Below, in pieces: positions 22,101 through 33,242 of a stretch of DNA of 64,000 bases. The stretch is from Dipteris shenzhenensis (Eukaryota; Polypodiophyta; Polypodiopsida; Gleicheniales): assembly GCA_047967505.1 (NCBI GenBank), contig CM106539.1; one strand, 5' to 3'. The translations under genes and the position numbers were made by a program. A model generated the notes under the pieces. The model saw only the letters and a program-made list of their open reading frames with translations. It was not told where the DNA came from and searched no databases. Each line of letters starts with the position of its first letter. Position 1 is the first letter of the stretch.

Positions 22101-22418
22101 CATTGAAAACCACGTGCCTCTTTCTCATGTTTAAAAATTGCATGCTCCATCTCATATTCTTGCCTACCTCATAGTAGGGATCACATAAGGATGTTATGTT
22201 ATCAACCATACCATCATCAATGACTTTTAGAATCCTCATCTGTGCAAATGACCATTGCTCCACTTGTTCAAATCGCCAAGTCTTCGAAAGTGGCAAACTG
22301 AATTGGGATCACTATCATGGATTGTAGCAAATGCAACTACTTCTCTTTTGCTACATAAAATCACATCCATCCCTGGAACAAAATCTATAGCCATCTCCTT
22401 TGTGAGAGTCCTTCGCAA
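19188..22418 (-). pseudogene. DUF7869-like putative transposase, decayed
   Basis: Large minus-strand gene. The 5' part (22418-21440) has 'GMDVILCSKREVVAF' and a run of four degenerate ~26-aa repeats with the core LSxVDEFxxSEK (about 22010-21770). A frame change near 21530 leads to a Cys-rich segment 'LCCKRRCMHF' (about 21430). That frame hits one in-frame TAG at 21293-21295 and continues uninterrupted through 'VNGKRICNKAYRNITGLS' to 19526. Inside are 'CNVCDDLK' (about 20830), 'LIVDGMDQ' (about 20650), 'QADNCWRENKN' (about 20400) and 'VGHTHEDIDQ' (about 20300). These fit a DUF7869-type RNase-H-like domain with acidic residues in the expected spacing. A frameshift near 19530 separates the last part, which ends at 19188. 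Family assignment is from memory of these motifs; catalytic role as a transposase is inferred. Two frame breaks and one stop argue against activity. Confidence 0.5.
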
Positions 22419-22511
22419 GCAAGCTGCAGTAGCAACAATTACATAAATATTAGTCTCCTTTTAATAATCTACTCATTTATTATAATTTTTAATTAGTACT
22501 TAATTTATTGG

Positions 22512-25500
22512 TCGGAGAAGTTATTCGATCAAGTACTCATCAGATGGACATGCCAAGTTATCCTTTGCATGGTCGATCGAGCATTAAATACTATTTTTGC
22601 TCTAGTGTCATGCACATCCGTAAAAAAACATGAGCCTACTAGGTATGTTATCCAATCAAGCACTAATGGGATGCGTGTGCCACTTTGCATGTAAGTCAAT
22701 TCCACCTAGTTGAGGGTGTGTGCAAAGTATTGTGCCCATCGGATATGCTTTGCATTGTCGATCAAGCATAAAACACCGTTTTTGCCTTAGTGTCATGCAC
22801 AACCATGAAAAAACACGGTCCTAAGTATGTTAATCAAACAAGTACTTATTGGATGGGGGCTCCACTTTTCACGCAAGTTCGTTTCAACTAGGTTGAGATG
22901 CGTGCAAAGTATTGTCACCATCGGATATGTTTTGCATGGTCGATCACGCATTATACACCATTTTTTCCCTAGTGATATGCACATCCGCAAAAAAACACGC
23001 CCTTAGGTGTGTTATCTGACCAAGTACTTATCGGATGGGTGTGCCTCTTTGAGAACATTTCAATACCACCTAGGTTGAGGTGTACAAAAAGTGTTGTGCC
23101 CATCGGATATGCTTTGCATGGTCGATCGAGCACTAAATACTATTTTTGCTCGTGTCATGCACATCCGTAAAAAAAACACGCTGCTAGGTGTGTTATCCGA
23201 TCAAGTACTTATGCGATGGGAATGCCACTTTGCATGTAAGTCAATTCCACCTGGTTGAAGGTGTGTGCAAAGTATTGTGCCCATCGGATATGCTTTGCAT
23301 TGTCGATCAACCATAAAACACCGTTTTTGCCTTAGTGTCATGCACAACCATGAAAAAACACGGTTCCAGGTGTGTTATTCAAACTAGTACTTATCGGATG
23401 GGGGCTCCAATTTGCATACAAGTCCGTTTCAACTAGGTTGAGGTGTATGCAAAGTATTGTCACCATCGGATATGATTTGCATGGTCGATCACGCACTATA
23501 CACCATTTTTTCCCTAATGATATGCACATCCGCAAAAAAACACGCCATTAGGTGTGTTATTTGACCAAGTACTTATCCGATGGGTATGCCTCATTGAGAA
23601 CATTTCAATACCACCTAGGTTGAGGCATACGAAAAGTTTTGTGCCCATCGGATATCCTTTGCATGGTCGATCGAGCATTAAATACTAGTTTTGCTCTAGT
23701 GTCATGCACATTCGTCAAAAAACACGCTGCTAGGTATGTTATCCGATCAAGAACTTATGGGATGGGCGTGCCACTTTGCATGTAAGTCGATTCCACCTAG
23801 TTGAAGGTGTGTGCAAAGTATTGTGCCCATCGGATATGCTTTGCATTGTCGATCAAGCATAAAACACCGTTTTTTCCTTGGTGTCATGCACAACCATTAA
23901 AAAACACGGTCCTAGGTGTGTTATTCAAACTAGTACTTATTGGATGGGGGATCCAGTTTGCACGCAAGTCCGTTTCAACTAGGTTGAGGTGTGTGCAAAG
24001 TATTGTCACCATCGGATATGATTTGCATGGTCGATCACACATTATACACCGTTTTTTCCCTAGTGGTATGCACATCCGCAAAAAAACACGCCCTTAGGTA
24101 TGTTATCTGACCAAGTAGTTATCGGATGGGTGTGCCTCTTTGACAACATTTTAATACCACCTAGGTTGAGGTATAGGAAAAGTATTATGCCCATCGGATA
24201 TGCTTTGCATGGTCGATCGAGCATTAAATACCATTTTTGCCTTAGTGCCATGCACATCCGTAAAAAAACACGCTGCTAGGTGTGTTATCCGATCAAGCAC
24301 TTATGCAATGGGAATGCCACTTTGTATGTAAGTCAATTCCACATATTTGAAGGTGTGTGCAAAGTATCGTGCCCATCGGATATGCTTTGCATGGTCGATC
24401 GAGCATTAAATACCATTTTTGCCTTAGTGCCATGCACATCCGTAAAAAAACACGCTGCTAGGTGTGTTATCTGATCAAGCACTTATGCGATGGGCGTGCC
24501 ACTTTGCATGTAAGTCAATTCCACCTAGTTGAAGGTGTGTGCAAAGTATTGTGCCCATCGGATATGATTTGCATTGTCGATCAAGCATAACACACCGTTT
24601 TTGCCTTAGTGTCATGCACAACCATATAAAAACACGGCCATAGGTGTGTTATTCAAATAAGTACTTATCAGATTGGGGGCTCCACTTTGCACGCAAGTCC
24701 GTTTCAACTACTTTGAGGTGTGTGCAAAGTATTGTCACCATCGGATATGATTTGCATGGTCGATCACGCATTATACACCATTTTTTCCCTAATCATATGC
24801 ACATCCGCAAAAAAACATGCCATTAGGTGTGTTATCTAACCTTGAAGTACTTATCGGATGGGTGTGCCTCATTGAGAACATTTCAATACCACCTAGGTTG
24901 AGGCATACAAAAAGTTTTGTGCCCATCGGATATCATTTGCATGGTCGATCGAGCATTAAATACTATTTTTGCTCGTGTCATGCACATCCGTCAAAAAACA
25001 CACTGCTAGGTATGTTATCCGATCAAGCACTTATGCGATGGGCATGCCACTTTGCATGTAAGTCTATTCCACCTAGTTGAAGGTGTGTGCAAAGTATCGT
25101 GCCCATCGGATATGCTTTGCATGGTCGATCGAGCATTAAATACCATTTTTGCCTTAGTGCCATGCACATCCATAAAAAAACACGCTGCTAGGTGTGTTAT
25201 CCGATCAAGAACTTATGCGATGCGCATGCCACTTTGCATGTAAGTCAATTCCACCTGGTTGAAGGTGTGTGCAAAGTATTGTGCCCATCGGATATGCTTT
25301 GCATTGTCGATCAAGCATAACACACCATTTTTGCCTTAGTGTCATGCACAACCATATAAAAACACGGCCATAGGTGTGTTATTCAAATAAGTACTTATTA
25401 GATGGGGGCTCCACTTTGCACGCAAGTCCGTTTTAACTACGTTGAGGTGCGTGCAAAGTATTGTCAGCATCGGATATGATTTGCATGGTCGATCACGCAT

Positions 25501-25555
25501 TATACACCATTTTTTCCCTAATGATATGCACATCCGTAAAAAAACACGCCATTAG
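22512..25555 (+). repeat. Satellite array 1, ~181-bp monomers in a 3-mer higher-order pattern
   Basis: About 17 head-to-tail monomers share 'cccatcggatatgctttgcat', 'ggtcgatc' and 'tgcacatccgtaaaaaaacac'. Three monomer classes alternate. A has 'tgcctctttgagaacatttc', B has 'gccactttgcatgtaagtc', and C has 'ggctccactttgcacgcaag'. The A-B-C unit is about 545 bp. At 24312-24490 and 25038-25218 there are B-head/A-tail hybrid monomers that lengthen the unit to four. The array stops within a monomer, about 155 bp before the ATG of the large gene. Confidence 0.9.
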
Positions 25556-25711
25556 GCCTTTTAGGTTATTCCCAAAGCATGAAATTGATACTTATATGAT
25601 TGGGAAGAATAAAAACTTGAGGTGTATTAATGGGACTCATTGTACTTTTGATTTTCAAAGTAATTGTAGTTTGTCAAAGTACTTAAAATTTGTGTTGTGC
25701 TTGAATACAGG

Positions 25712-28700
25712 ATGGATCTTGAGGCTACAGCATTTGTCAATGGTATGACACTGAAATACAATGGAAGAATTTATGCCCCAAAGGACTTCACAAACTGGAC
25801 AGTTGTTGACACAACAAAGAAAGCATGGTTCTTGGTCTTAAGTAAAGGAAATCTCATTCTAGTGATGACAAAGAGAGAGTTGGAGAAAGATGAGTGGGCA
25901 TCAAATGTATCTTTCTCAAAGAGCAGTTTGATTCAAGGGGGCACCTTAGTAGGAATAAAAATTGAAAAAGACAGCAGTACAATGATGATTTGCACAAAGT
26001 CAAGAATGAGCAACAGATCGTTTCTTCTTTCTAAGAAAGATGCAATGCACTTTGTGATGCCGCCGCCAAAAGCACCTAGATTTCCTGAATTGGTTCCTGC
26101 ATTGGAGATCCTTCAACATGTGTGGGAGGAATTTCCCATTGAGGAAGCAAGAAAAATGCAGTCAAAGATTATCCTTGAATACTTTCAGGGTGTCATCGAA
26201 CAAGGTTCAACTTCATTGGAGGGACCTAAGGTGCAAGAATCCACACATGAGAAAGGAAGTGATGAGACACACCATGTAGACCTGGTTCATGGTAATACAA
26301 ATGAGAGAGGAAGTGGAGTGGATGAGACAGAACACATTGTAGCAATGGATGAGGGTCTTGTACACGTGGATGCTTACAAGGGATCTACATCTGAGACAGG
26401 AATTGAATTGGTGGAGACCGGACATGCATATGCATCTCAGACAGAAATTGAATTGAGTGAGACACGACATGCATCAGATAAGACAGGACATGCACACACA
26501 TCTCTTGTTCATGGTATTACTCACTTAGATGGTGTAACTCATGAAGTTGATGGAATAACAGAACAAGTGAAGCCCTTAAGTATACCTGAAGTTGAGGCAA
26601 TAGAAGAAGAAGTAGGGCGATCTAAAGCAGTTCACATTGAGCCCCTAAAAAATAAACCTCGACGTCAAATGCAAAAGGCAAGTACTTCACGAGCTACAGT
26701 TCCAAGTCCTATAACTGGAAAAAGAGGTCGTTCATATACAAAGAAAGGGCAAAGAAGAGAAGAGGAAGAACATGAAGAGGATGCGGAGGGTCTTGAAATG
26801 GAGTCAGATCTAGAAGCAGAAATGTTATCAATGAAGAACCTAAATCTTCGCTTGAATGAGGCTGTGACAGATGAGGATCCAGGATATATATGGGGCCAGA
26901 AGACTCAAGTTATACATGCTTCAACAGTGGTCAAAGCAAGTGTCTTCACCAACAGCAGGACCTTAGATACAACCTATGCTGAAAAGATTTTTCAGGCTTT
27001 GATTGATGGAAAAAAACCAGTTGTTTCTAATTTGGTACTCCGTCCAAGAACATTTTGGCCAGTCATGGGAGATTATAGTCAATCCATCAATTTCTCTCAG
27101 CCTATAGATTTTGAGATGCAATTCACTAAGTTCCTCGGAAAACAAGTTCCCTCACTTCAAGAAGGACAGAGTTCAGTGAATGATCCAGAACGACATATAA
27201 GGGATGCCAAGAGAAATTTCTTAGCTCATTGTACATTTGAGGCAATAGATGGTCAGCACTATGCTTATGCTTGTAATGAGCGCTCTAGAGATGCATACAA
27301 GAAAGGAGAAATTACTTATCAATCCTTCGCGAGTGTGCCTCAATTTCACTACTATTCTGCATGCATTTGTATCTTCAAGAACGAGAAAAAATATTTGATT
27401 GAGTCGGAAAGACTTAATCATGACATTTATGCACTACGAAAAATCACCTCCACTTCAGAGATGTTGCTCAAAGCTAGGACCATATGGAAAAATTTTAATT
27501 CTCCTTTGACCACTCTCAAAAGAACTGCAACTAAAGTGGAAGCGGATAATCTTGTTGACTTCTACACATGCTTGAGTGCCATTGTACCAAGGGGAAAGCA
27601 GGAAAGAGCAGAGGTGATTACAAGCTTTAAGACAGTAAGGGATAGGTATCAAGACTACACAAGCATACTTTTCCGTAGTGATGAAGTTTTTCATCAGATC
27701 AAAGACGTGTGTCTTGCATGTGAGAAAGGAGATGTCACATATGAGGCTCCATCATTGATTAAAGAGAAGGCAAAGAAGATTGAGAAAAAAGAGATGACAG
27801 CTCGGATGTGGAGGCCTTTAAGAAACCTACCAGACAAATACGCAAGTCTTGCTGCAGAGAAATTAATGTCCAAAGAATGGTTTTTTGGCAAAAAGGATAA
27901 AGATCATTGCATGGAAGATTGCATCATCCAACAGGTCAAGCGTGATGCAGTAAAGAGTGCAATTGAATATTTATTGGGAGAAAAAAATATTCCAATTAGC
28001 CAATGTAAAATTGATCATAACATTGTGAGGCAGATGGCATCAGCTTTACCGTCAGCTAAACATAAGGCTTGGGCGCATAAATGGGTGAAGGTAGAAGATG
28101 ATGGATCTGAAATTACTCCCTCTATGAGAAGTGACATTTCGGAAAATGTGTATGCATATGCACAAAAAGTCATCAATAAGCACACTCTCAGAAAAGAAAA
28201 AACTTTGAACAAGGGCTTTTTTTTCATACATGAAATCATTTCAGAGTCTGGAAAGAGTGTTGAGTGCAAGGGAGTTTCATTGAATGATTTTTTGTCCGAC
28301 GACACTGCTTGGGAGAGACCTCAGCTTTTCTTTGTCTATGAAATATCACCGGATGACATTCGTCAACTCCTTGACAGAATATTACATACCACCATTGGTA
28401 GAGTGGGACAATGTAATATAGTCATATTTGCTGATAAAGATGACAAGGAACAAATGTCTGCTACCCTAGAAAAACAATATGGCAATGAGCTTAAGATTTA
28501 CAATGGTATATACTCAAGAAAAAGGGACAAGAGAGAATGCAGTCTCAAGATACAGAGTCTAGAAACCTTTTTCTTGTGCATGAAGAGCCCTTACAATGAT
28601 CACTCCTTACAAAACAATATAAGAGGGAATGCAAAGAGATTGCAACTACTGGAAGAGCATGAAGCTCCAAGTCCCCTCCATCGCAACGCAAATCACTATG

Positions 28701-29098
28701 AAAGCCCAGCAAAAAGTGCTGATCTTTTAATTAGTATGATGGAATTTTTGCTACCGTCCGGATGGGAAGTCACATTGTGTCAAATGGGACATCTGTTTGA
28801 AGCTCTTATCAGAAAAGGACACAATGTAAATATTATTGAGAGCCCTGCTTGCTTGGAATACCTTGATACCGTGGCTTCTCTCACAATAAAGTTTGATAAG
28901 AAAGGTCCGATCTCACATGAAGAGGATGCTGACATAGAGATGATCATGTATGATGAGAGCAAGAAAGATGATGAAAATGATCAAAGCTCTAGATATAATA
29001 GTGAGGACACCAGCGATAGCAAGGAAGCAGAAGAAGATGGATATGACACTGACCTTGCCTCTGAAGGTTACATAAAAAGACCATGAAGATATGTAGAG
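25712..29098 (+). CDS. Very large unknown protein with DGQH motif (ParB-like?) and methyltransferase-like tail
   Basis: Single open exon of about 1124 codons from ATG 25712, placed right after an acceptor 'gaatacag|g', so a non-coding first exon probably lies upstream. Residues 1-165 form a conserved N-terminal domain (also in the 61-kb paralog). Residues 170-330 are a low-complexity Glu/Thr/His-rich linker with 'SETGIEL' and 'SQTEIEL' repeats. A basic 'KPRRQMQKAST' patch follows, then 'LRLNEAVTDEDPGYIWGQ'. 'KPVVSNLVLRPR' (about 435) and 'FEAIDGQHYAYA' (about 511-522) recall the RxR and DGQHR motifs of ParB/DGQH-like domains. Near residues 1005-1055, 'LLPSGWEVTLCQMG' and 'ALIRKGHNVNIIE' resemble a degenerate class-beta methyltransferase motif I/II. 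The tail is acidic. The frame meets TGA at 29084, but four codons later a donor (GAG|GTATGA, 29098/29099) joins in phase to an exon at 29202 encoding the ULP module. Function unknown; the ParB and methyltransferase readings are tentative. Confidence 0.6.
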
Positions 29099-29201
29099 GT
29101 ATGAAAACTTATGTTTAATTTTCTTTATTCATTTAAAGGTCTTTTCAAATTTATAATTAATTTAAAATTTTGAATCTCATAATTATTTTATCCTTTTATA
29201 G

Positions 29202-30707
29202 GAGAAGGGAGAGGAGGAGGATGAGGAGGACATAGCTGGAGTAGAGAATATAGAAAGGTCATCTCAAGAAAGCAAAGCTACTCTGGCTATCCATCGGATG
29301 ACTCTAGAAAATAATCATACCTTGCAGCAAATGGAGAAGTCATTTCAAGTTAGGTTTCAAGTTTGAGAACAATCTCTTACTTTTCTATTCGATGAAGAGG
29401 ACATTTCAATCCTCATAAACTTCAAGAAAGAGGTTAATGACAAGGTCATAATCTCGGGGGGGTCACTCATCATATGTAACCCTATCACGTGAGTTCAACA
29501 GAAGGATATTTTTTATTTCTAAAATTTACATAAATAAATATACATAAGGGACTATTTAAAATAGTTTTGGAAAAAATTTACAGATTTGTATAGAAAAGGG
29601 GTACATTTTATTAATGAAAAAATTTACAGATAAGGGATTTTAAATATAGGCCTTGAACGCACGTGATATAGAGGGTTTATACATAGTGACCCCCCTGAGG
29701 TCATAATAGCCATCCTCAGGTTTGACACAAACTTTTTACTGGCTTTATGCTTTTGTATTTCCATTGGATCAAATGAACTAATATTCTTTTCTTTTTATTG
29801 CAGTATGGTTTTACAACAGCTTCCCCTATATATACAAAGATGTGCATATATGGTCGATCCTCTTGTTTCTAGTGTACTTAGCAATAAGCAGAAGACCATA
29901 GATGATGTTTTTAAGTGGTTGCAACCTATTGATTTGACTGCGGCACGAGTTATCTTTACTGCATATCACGAGGAGTGAGTATCAATCCCTACCTAGCTTA
30001 TCTCTTACATTGTGGAGGATTATATCAAATACTAATTATTCTTAATTGATAATGCAGCTTGCATTGGAGCTTGGTAATTGTGGACATCTTAGCCAAACAA
30101 TGCTTCTTTGTCAATTCAATAGCATCTATCCATGGTAGTGTGTCAGAGTAAGTATAACCTACTTGTGTCATAATTATGTCAATGAGATGCATCCTATGCA
30201 ATGCGCACATTCATTTATGTTTTCTATTTTGATGTGTAGATCTGCTCGAAAGTTGGTAGGTGCTATAGATGCACTTATGCAAATGGAGGGTGACTTGGAA
30301 GATCAAATAGAGTATGTAACATGCCCTGCAGCGAAGCAGAATGATGACCACAGTTGTGGGTGGAGAGTCGGATATAACTGCTTTTTGCTCCTTGCTCAAA
30401 TTTTTAATTTGAGAGGCGGTGAAACCTCATTGTCGACATATACAGACTTGCATCTATATGCATTTATGTCATCTATCATTAAGGCATTTATTGATAACGT
30501 GGTGGAGCATCCAGAGGAAACATTGGTTGCTACGCCCATAAGTTGTCCTAATGTAACCGCTGTATTGGACGAAATGGGGAGCTCTTCTGAGGTTAGGGTC
30601 ATCATTAGCAAGCAACCTCGTGTTTTGACTTTTGGTAGCGAGGAAGTTACAATCCTCTCCGACCCTTTGAAAGAGGCTAATGACAAAGTCATGATGGCCA
30701 TCCTCAG
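29202..30707 (+). pseudogene. ULP/C48 SUMO-protease-like module 1
   Basis: Four exons. 29202-29719 is an acidic start, then a domain ending 'EVNDKVII..AIL', interrupted by a TGA near 29366 and by MITE copy B. 29804-29974 encodes 'VLSNKQKTIDDVFKWLQP'. 30058-30147 encodes 'LHWSLVIVDI..CFFVNSI', the His motif. 30240-30707 encodes 'AKQNDDHSCGWRVGYN', the Gln and Cys motif. Introns have GT-AG ends in the same phase as in modules 2 and 3. H, Q and C match the C48 (Ulp1) order HWxL-(D)-QxxDCG, with Asn in the usual Asp place. C48 enzymes cleave SUMO/ubiquitin-like tails; plant transposons often carry them. The fourth exon ends with the next copy of the leading domain (GSSSEVRVII to NDKVMMAIL), so module 2 is continuous with module 1. 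Confidence 0.6.
29453..29697. mobile_element. 245-bp MITE, copy B
   Basis: Starts 'ctcgggggggtcactcat' and ends 'catagtgacccccctg', flanked by a perfect 10-bp duplication 'aggtcataat' (29443-29452 and 29698-29707). The paralogous modules at 30676 and 33978 show the empty site, e.g. 'gacaaagtcatgatggcc', confirming insertion. Reverse orientation relative to copy A at 9131-9375, with which it shares its whole length. Confidence 0.88.
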
Positions 30708-30789
30708 GTTTGATATGAACATCTCTTGGCTTGATACTTTAATCATTTGATTCAATCTGCTTCTAACATTTGTTTATTTATTGCTGCAG

Positions 30790-31801
30790 TACGGTTATAT
30801 CTCACTTTCCTAGATCAGTACAGAATCGCGTCTGTATGCTCGATTCTCTTCTTTCAGTTGTACTTAGTGATACCAAGAAGACAGTAGATGATGTTTGTTC
30901 AATTCTACAACCTTTAGACTTGGATGGCATACTAGTTGTCTTTATGCCATACTATGAGAAGTAAGTATGGTCTCAATCTTTCTTTTACTCTCTTATTTAT
31001 AGTATTGTGTCAATTAATACTTAATATTGTGATAAATCTTATCGCTCTTTATTGGTGATGTAGTTCACATTGGAGCCTGATAGTATGGGATCTTGATGAC
31101 AACCATTGTTGGTTTGTCAACTCATTTACAGGCTTTCACGGGGTGTTCAGGTAAGTGTTCTTTTATCATATCATTATGAACATGCATCTTACTATTTACT
31201 ACACAAATTCACTTTGTCATATGTCATGATGGACAGGTCTGCAAACAAGTTAGTTTCTGCGATTATGAAAATCAGGGAGCATCAAGACCAACCAAATTTC
31301 CAGACACGCCTCGCAGTGGAGCAGAAAGACATGTTTAGTAGTGGGTGGAGAATTGCCTACAACTTCATGTTGTATCTCAATGAAATTTTTGAACATGTCT
31401 CAATAGAAGCATATACCAAGCTCGAGCTACAAGATTTTGTGGCTAAGACTGTTCACTATCTAACTGCTACCATTGGGAAACAACATGATGGACTCAATGA
31501 AGAACCTGAGGGAGCCAAAGAAAAAGAAGAGACAATTCAGTCTCCTTCTGTATCACAGCCTCAAGTAGAAGCATTACAGGCTACACTTGAATTAGAGACT
31601 CAATGCATTCTTCTTACACAAGAAGTGGAGACTCAATGTGCATCTACAACATCACATCTTGTAAAGGAGGAAGAGATTAAGTCTATCCCGATTGCACCAG
31701 AAGTAGAATCTCAATGTACACCATCCACATAAGTAGAGACTCAATGTACTCTTAGAGAATCACAGCCTCAAGAGGACTCATCAGACTCTATTCAGTTGTA
31801 A
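30790..31801 (+). pseudogene. ULP/C48-like module 2, catalytic Cys replaced by Ser
   Basis: Exons 30790-30960, 31064-31150 and 31237-31801 follow module 1 through in-phase GT-AG introns. The His motif is 'SHWSLIVWDL', the Asn motif 'CWFVNSF'. The nucleophile block reads 'EQKDMFSSGWRIAYN', so the Cys of modules 1 and 3 is Ser here. The C-terminal tail is Glu/Thr-rich with EVETQC repeats. An in-frame TAA at 31730-31732 is followed by another in-frame VETQC repeat and a second stop at 31799-31801, so the original tail was longer. Either a non-catalytic SUMO-binding remnant or simple decay. Confidence 0.55.
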
Positions 31802-32330
31802 AACATGTAGAAAGAAACATGAGTCCTTGAAGATTTTTATCTTGTTTGTATTGATTAATGATAGTGTTTTTTAAACTTATGTTAAATGTTGCAATACATT
31901 AGGATATTTTATGATATTTATTCATTACAATACATTAGGTTTTACTTTTTTGAAAGTCTAATTTATTATGTACAATAAATATCTTATGATGAGAATCTAA
32001 TAATTATATCATTCTTATGTTCCATCACTTTATTTTATAGATTTCAATGTACTCAAAATCTATCATTTATTATGTACAGCAAGTCTAACTTATATTATAT
32101 TAAAAGAATATCTCATGATGAGATTCTATTAATTATATCATTCTTGTGTTCCATCATTTTATTTTATAGATTTCAATGTACTATCACTATCTTACATGTC
32201 TCAAATGTCTCCCATTACGGTCTTGCATCCCATCATTTTATTTTATAATGTCTCGCATTACGGTCTTGCATCTAGTCATCTCAGCCTCTACCAATTCTTT
32301 ATTCTAAATCTTTCATCCCACATTATGAGT
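31802..32330. repeat. AT-rich spacer with ~122-bp duplicated block
   Basis: 'tgatgagaatctaataattatatcattctt...ttttatagatttcaatgtact' near 31987-32052 recurs at 32112-32180. 'cattacggtcttgcatc' is also repeated (32214 and 32249). No gene. Confidence 0.6.
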
Positions 32331-32333
32331 CTG

Positions 32334-32346
32334 TAGTTCTATAAAT
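32334..32346 (+). promoter_or_regulatory. TATA box for small helical protein 1
   Basis: 'ttctataaatcccc' is a good plant TATA element about 470 bases before the ATG at 32808. It is followed by a CT-rich leader made of repeats of 'cttccatcttgcc-cagcc' and 'accttactcctctcctcaagc' (32400-32800). Confidence 0.45.
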
Positions 32347-32399
32347 CCCCTAGTAGTCGTTCATCTTCTATATCTCACCCGCAGCCACCCGCAGCAGAC

Positions 32400-32800
32400 A
32401 CTTCTTCTACTTTTCTCTTCTTACCTTACTCCTCTCCTCAAGCTTGCTCCTTCCTCTCCTCAAGCTTGCTCCTTCCATCTTGCCCGCAGCCTTGCCTCCT
32501 CTTCTCAAGCATACTCCTTTCATCTTGCCTTACCTCCTCTAGTTACCTTCCTCACTCTTGTTACCTTCCTCACCTCGTTCGTCTTCTATATCTTTCCTCA
32601 CTCTCGTTACCTTCCTCACCTCGTTCGTCTTCTATATCTCACCCGCAGCAAAAACTTCTTCCACTTTACTCTTCTTACCTTACTCCTCTCCAAACTTCTT
32701 CCACTTTACTCTTCTTACCTTACTCCTCTCCTCAAGCTTGCTCCTTCCATCTTGCCTGCAGCCTTACCTCCTCTTCTCAAGCATACTCCTTTCATCTTGC
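32400..32800 (+). repeat. CT-rich leader minisatellite
   Basis: Irregular repeats of 'cttgctccttccatcttgcc', 'cttcttaccttactcctctc' and 'gttaccttcctcacctcgttcgtcttctatatctc'. Lies in the presumed 5' UTR of the small protein gene, so the apparent open frame running into the gene from 32466 is probably leader. Confidence 0.6.
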
Positions 32801-32807
32801 AGCCATT

Positions 32808-33242
32808 ATGGATCTTTTTAAGGTAATCGATTCTGTCAAGCAAGCCATTAGCAGCCTCAAAGAATGGATTGCCGAGAACCAAGGAAAGAGAGAGGAGAGA
32901 AAGCAAAATCCAGCTCCATTAACCCAGTACGAGAAGGATGACTTTGCTTGTCAGAAGGGCTTAGAGAAGAAAGAGGAAAGAAAAATAAGTATGGCTACTA
33001 CTGAAATAGATAAATTGCAGTCATATAGGAGAGAGTTGATAGACTTTCAAAGTGAGATATCTTCGCGTGTGGCTCGTTATGGAAGATTTTCCCCTGAGGA
33101 AGCGCAAGCCATTCGGAATAAACAAAGTGTTATGCAGGAGAAAATTCATCAATCCTTACTTCTCTTCTATAATTTTAACTACATCGATGAGGATGAGATG
33201 AGCTCAGCTCTTGAATGGGTTGAATTTAGGCTAAAGACTTGA
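32808..33242 (+). CDS. Small helical protein 1, unknown family
   Basis: 144 codons from ATG 32808 to TGA 33240-33242. Starts MDLFKVIDSVKQAISSLKEWI, continues with a highly charged stretch (KREERKQN, KKEERK) predicted helical, then 'RYGRFSPEEAQ' and ends '..ALEWVEFRLKT'. It is a paralog of 36162-36614 (shared DxxxAIxxLKEWIA, EERK, R(Y/H)GRF and C-terminal W-V motifs). No signal peptide or membrane segment. It lies directly downstream of a ULP module, and the second paralog holds the same position after module 3. No functional call possible; the repeated pairing suggests a partner protein. Confidence 0.6.
   Translation: MDLFKVIDSVKQAISSLKEWIAENQGKREERKQNPAPLTQYEKDDFACQKGLEKKEERKISMATTEIDKLQSYRRELIDFQSEISSRVARYGRFSPEEAQAIRNKQSVMQEKIHQSLLLFYNFNYIDEDEMSSALEWVEFRLKT

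Noticed and set aside
22793-25533. Recurring ~65-codon frames inside the satellite
   Set aside because: Periodic by-products of the monomer; present in both strands and without conservation beyond the DNA repeat.
22512-25555. CRISPR-like array
   Set aside because: Repeats are head-to-tail ~181-bp monomers without unique spacers, in a eukaryotic context; a satellite explains everything.
25697-25711. Start of the large ORF five codons earlier
   Set aside because: That start is a GTG and lies before a probable splice acceptor; the ATG at 25712 agrees with the paralog at 61218.
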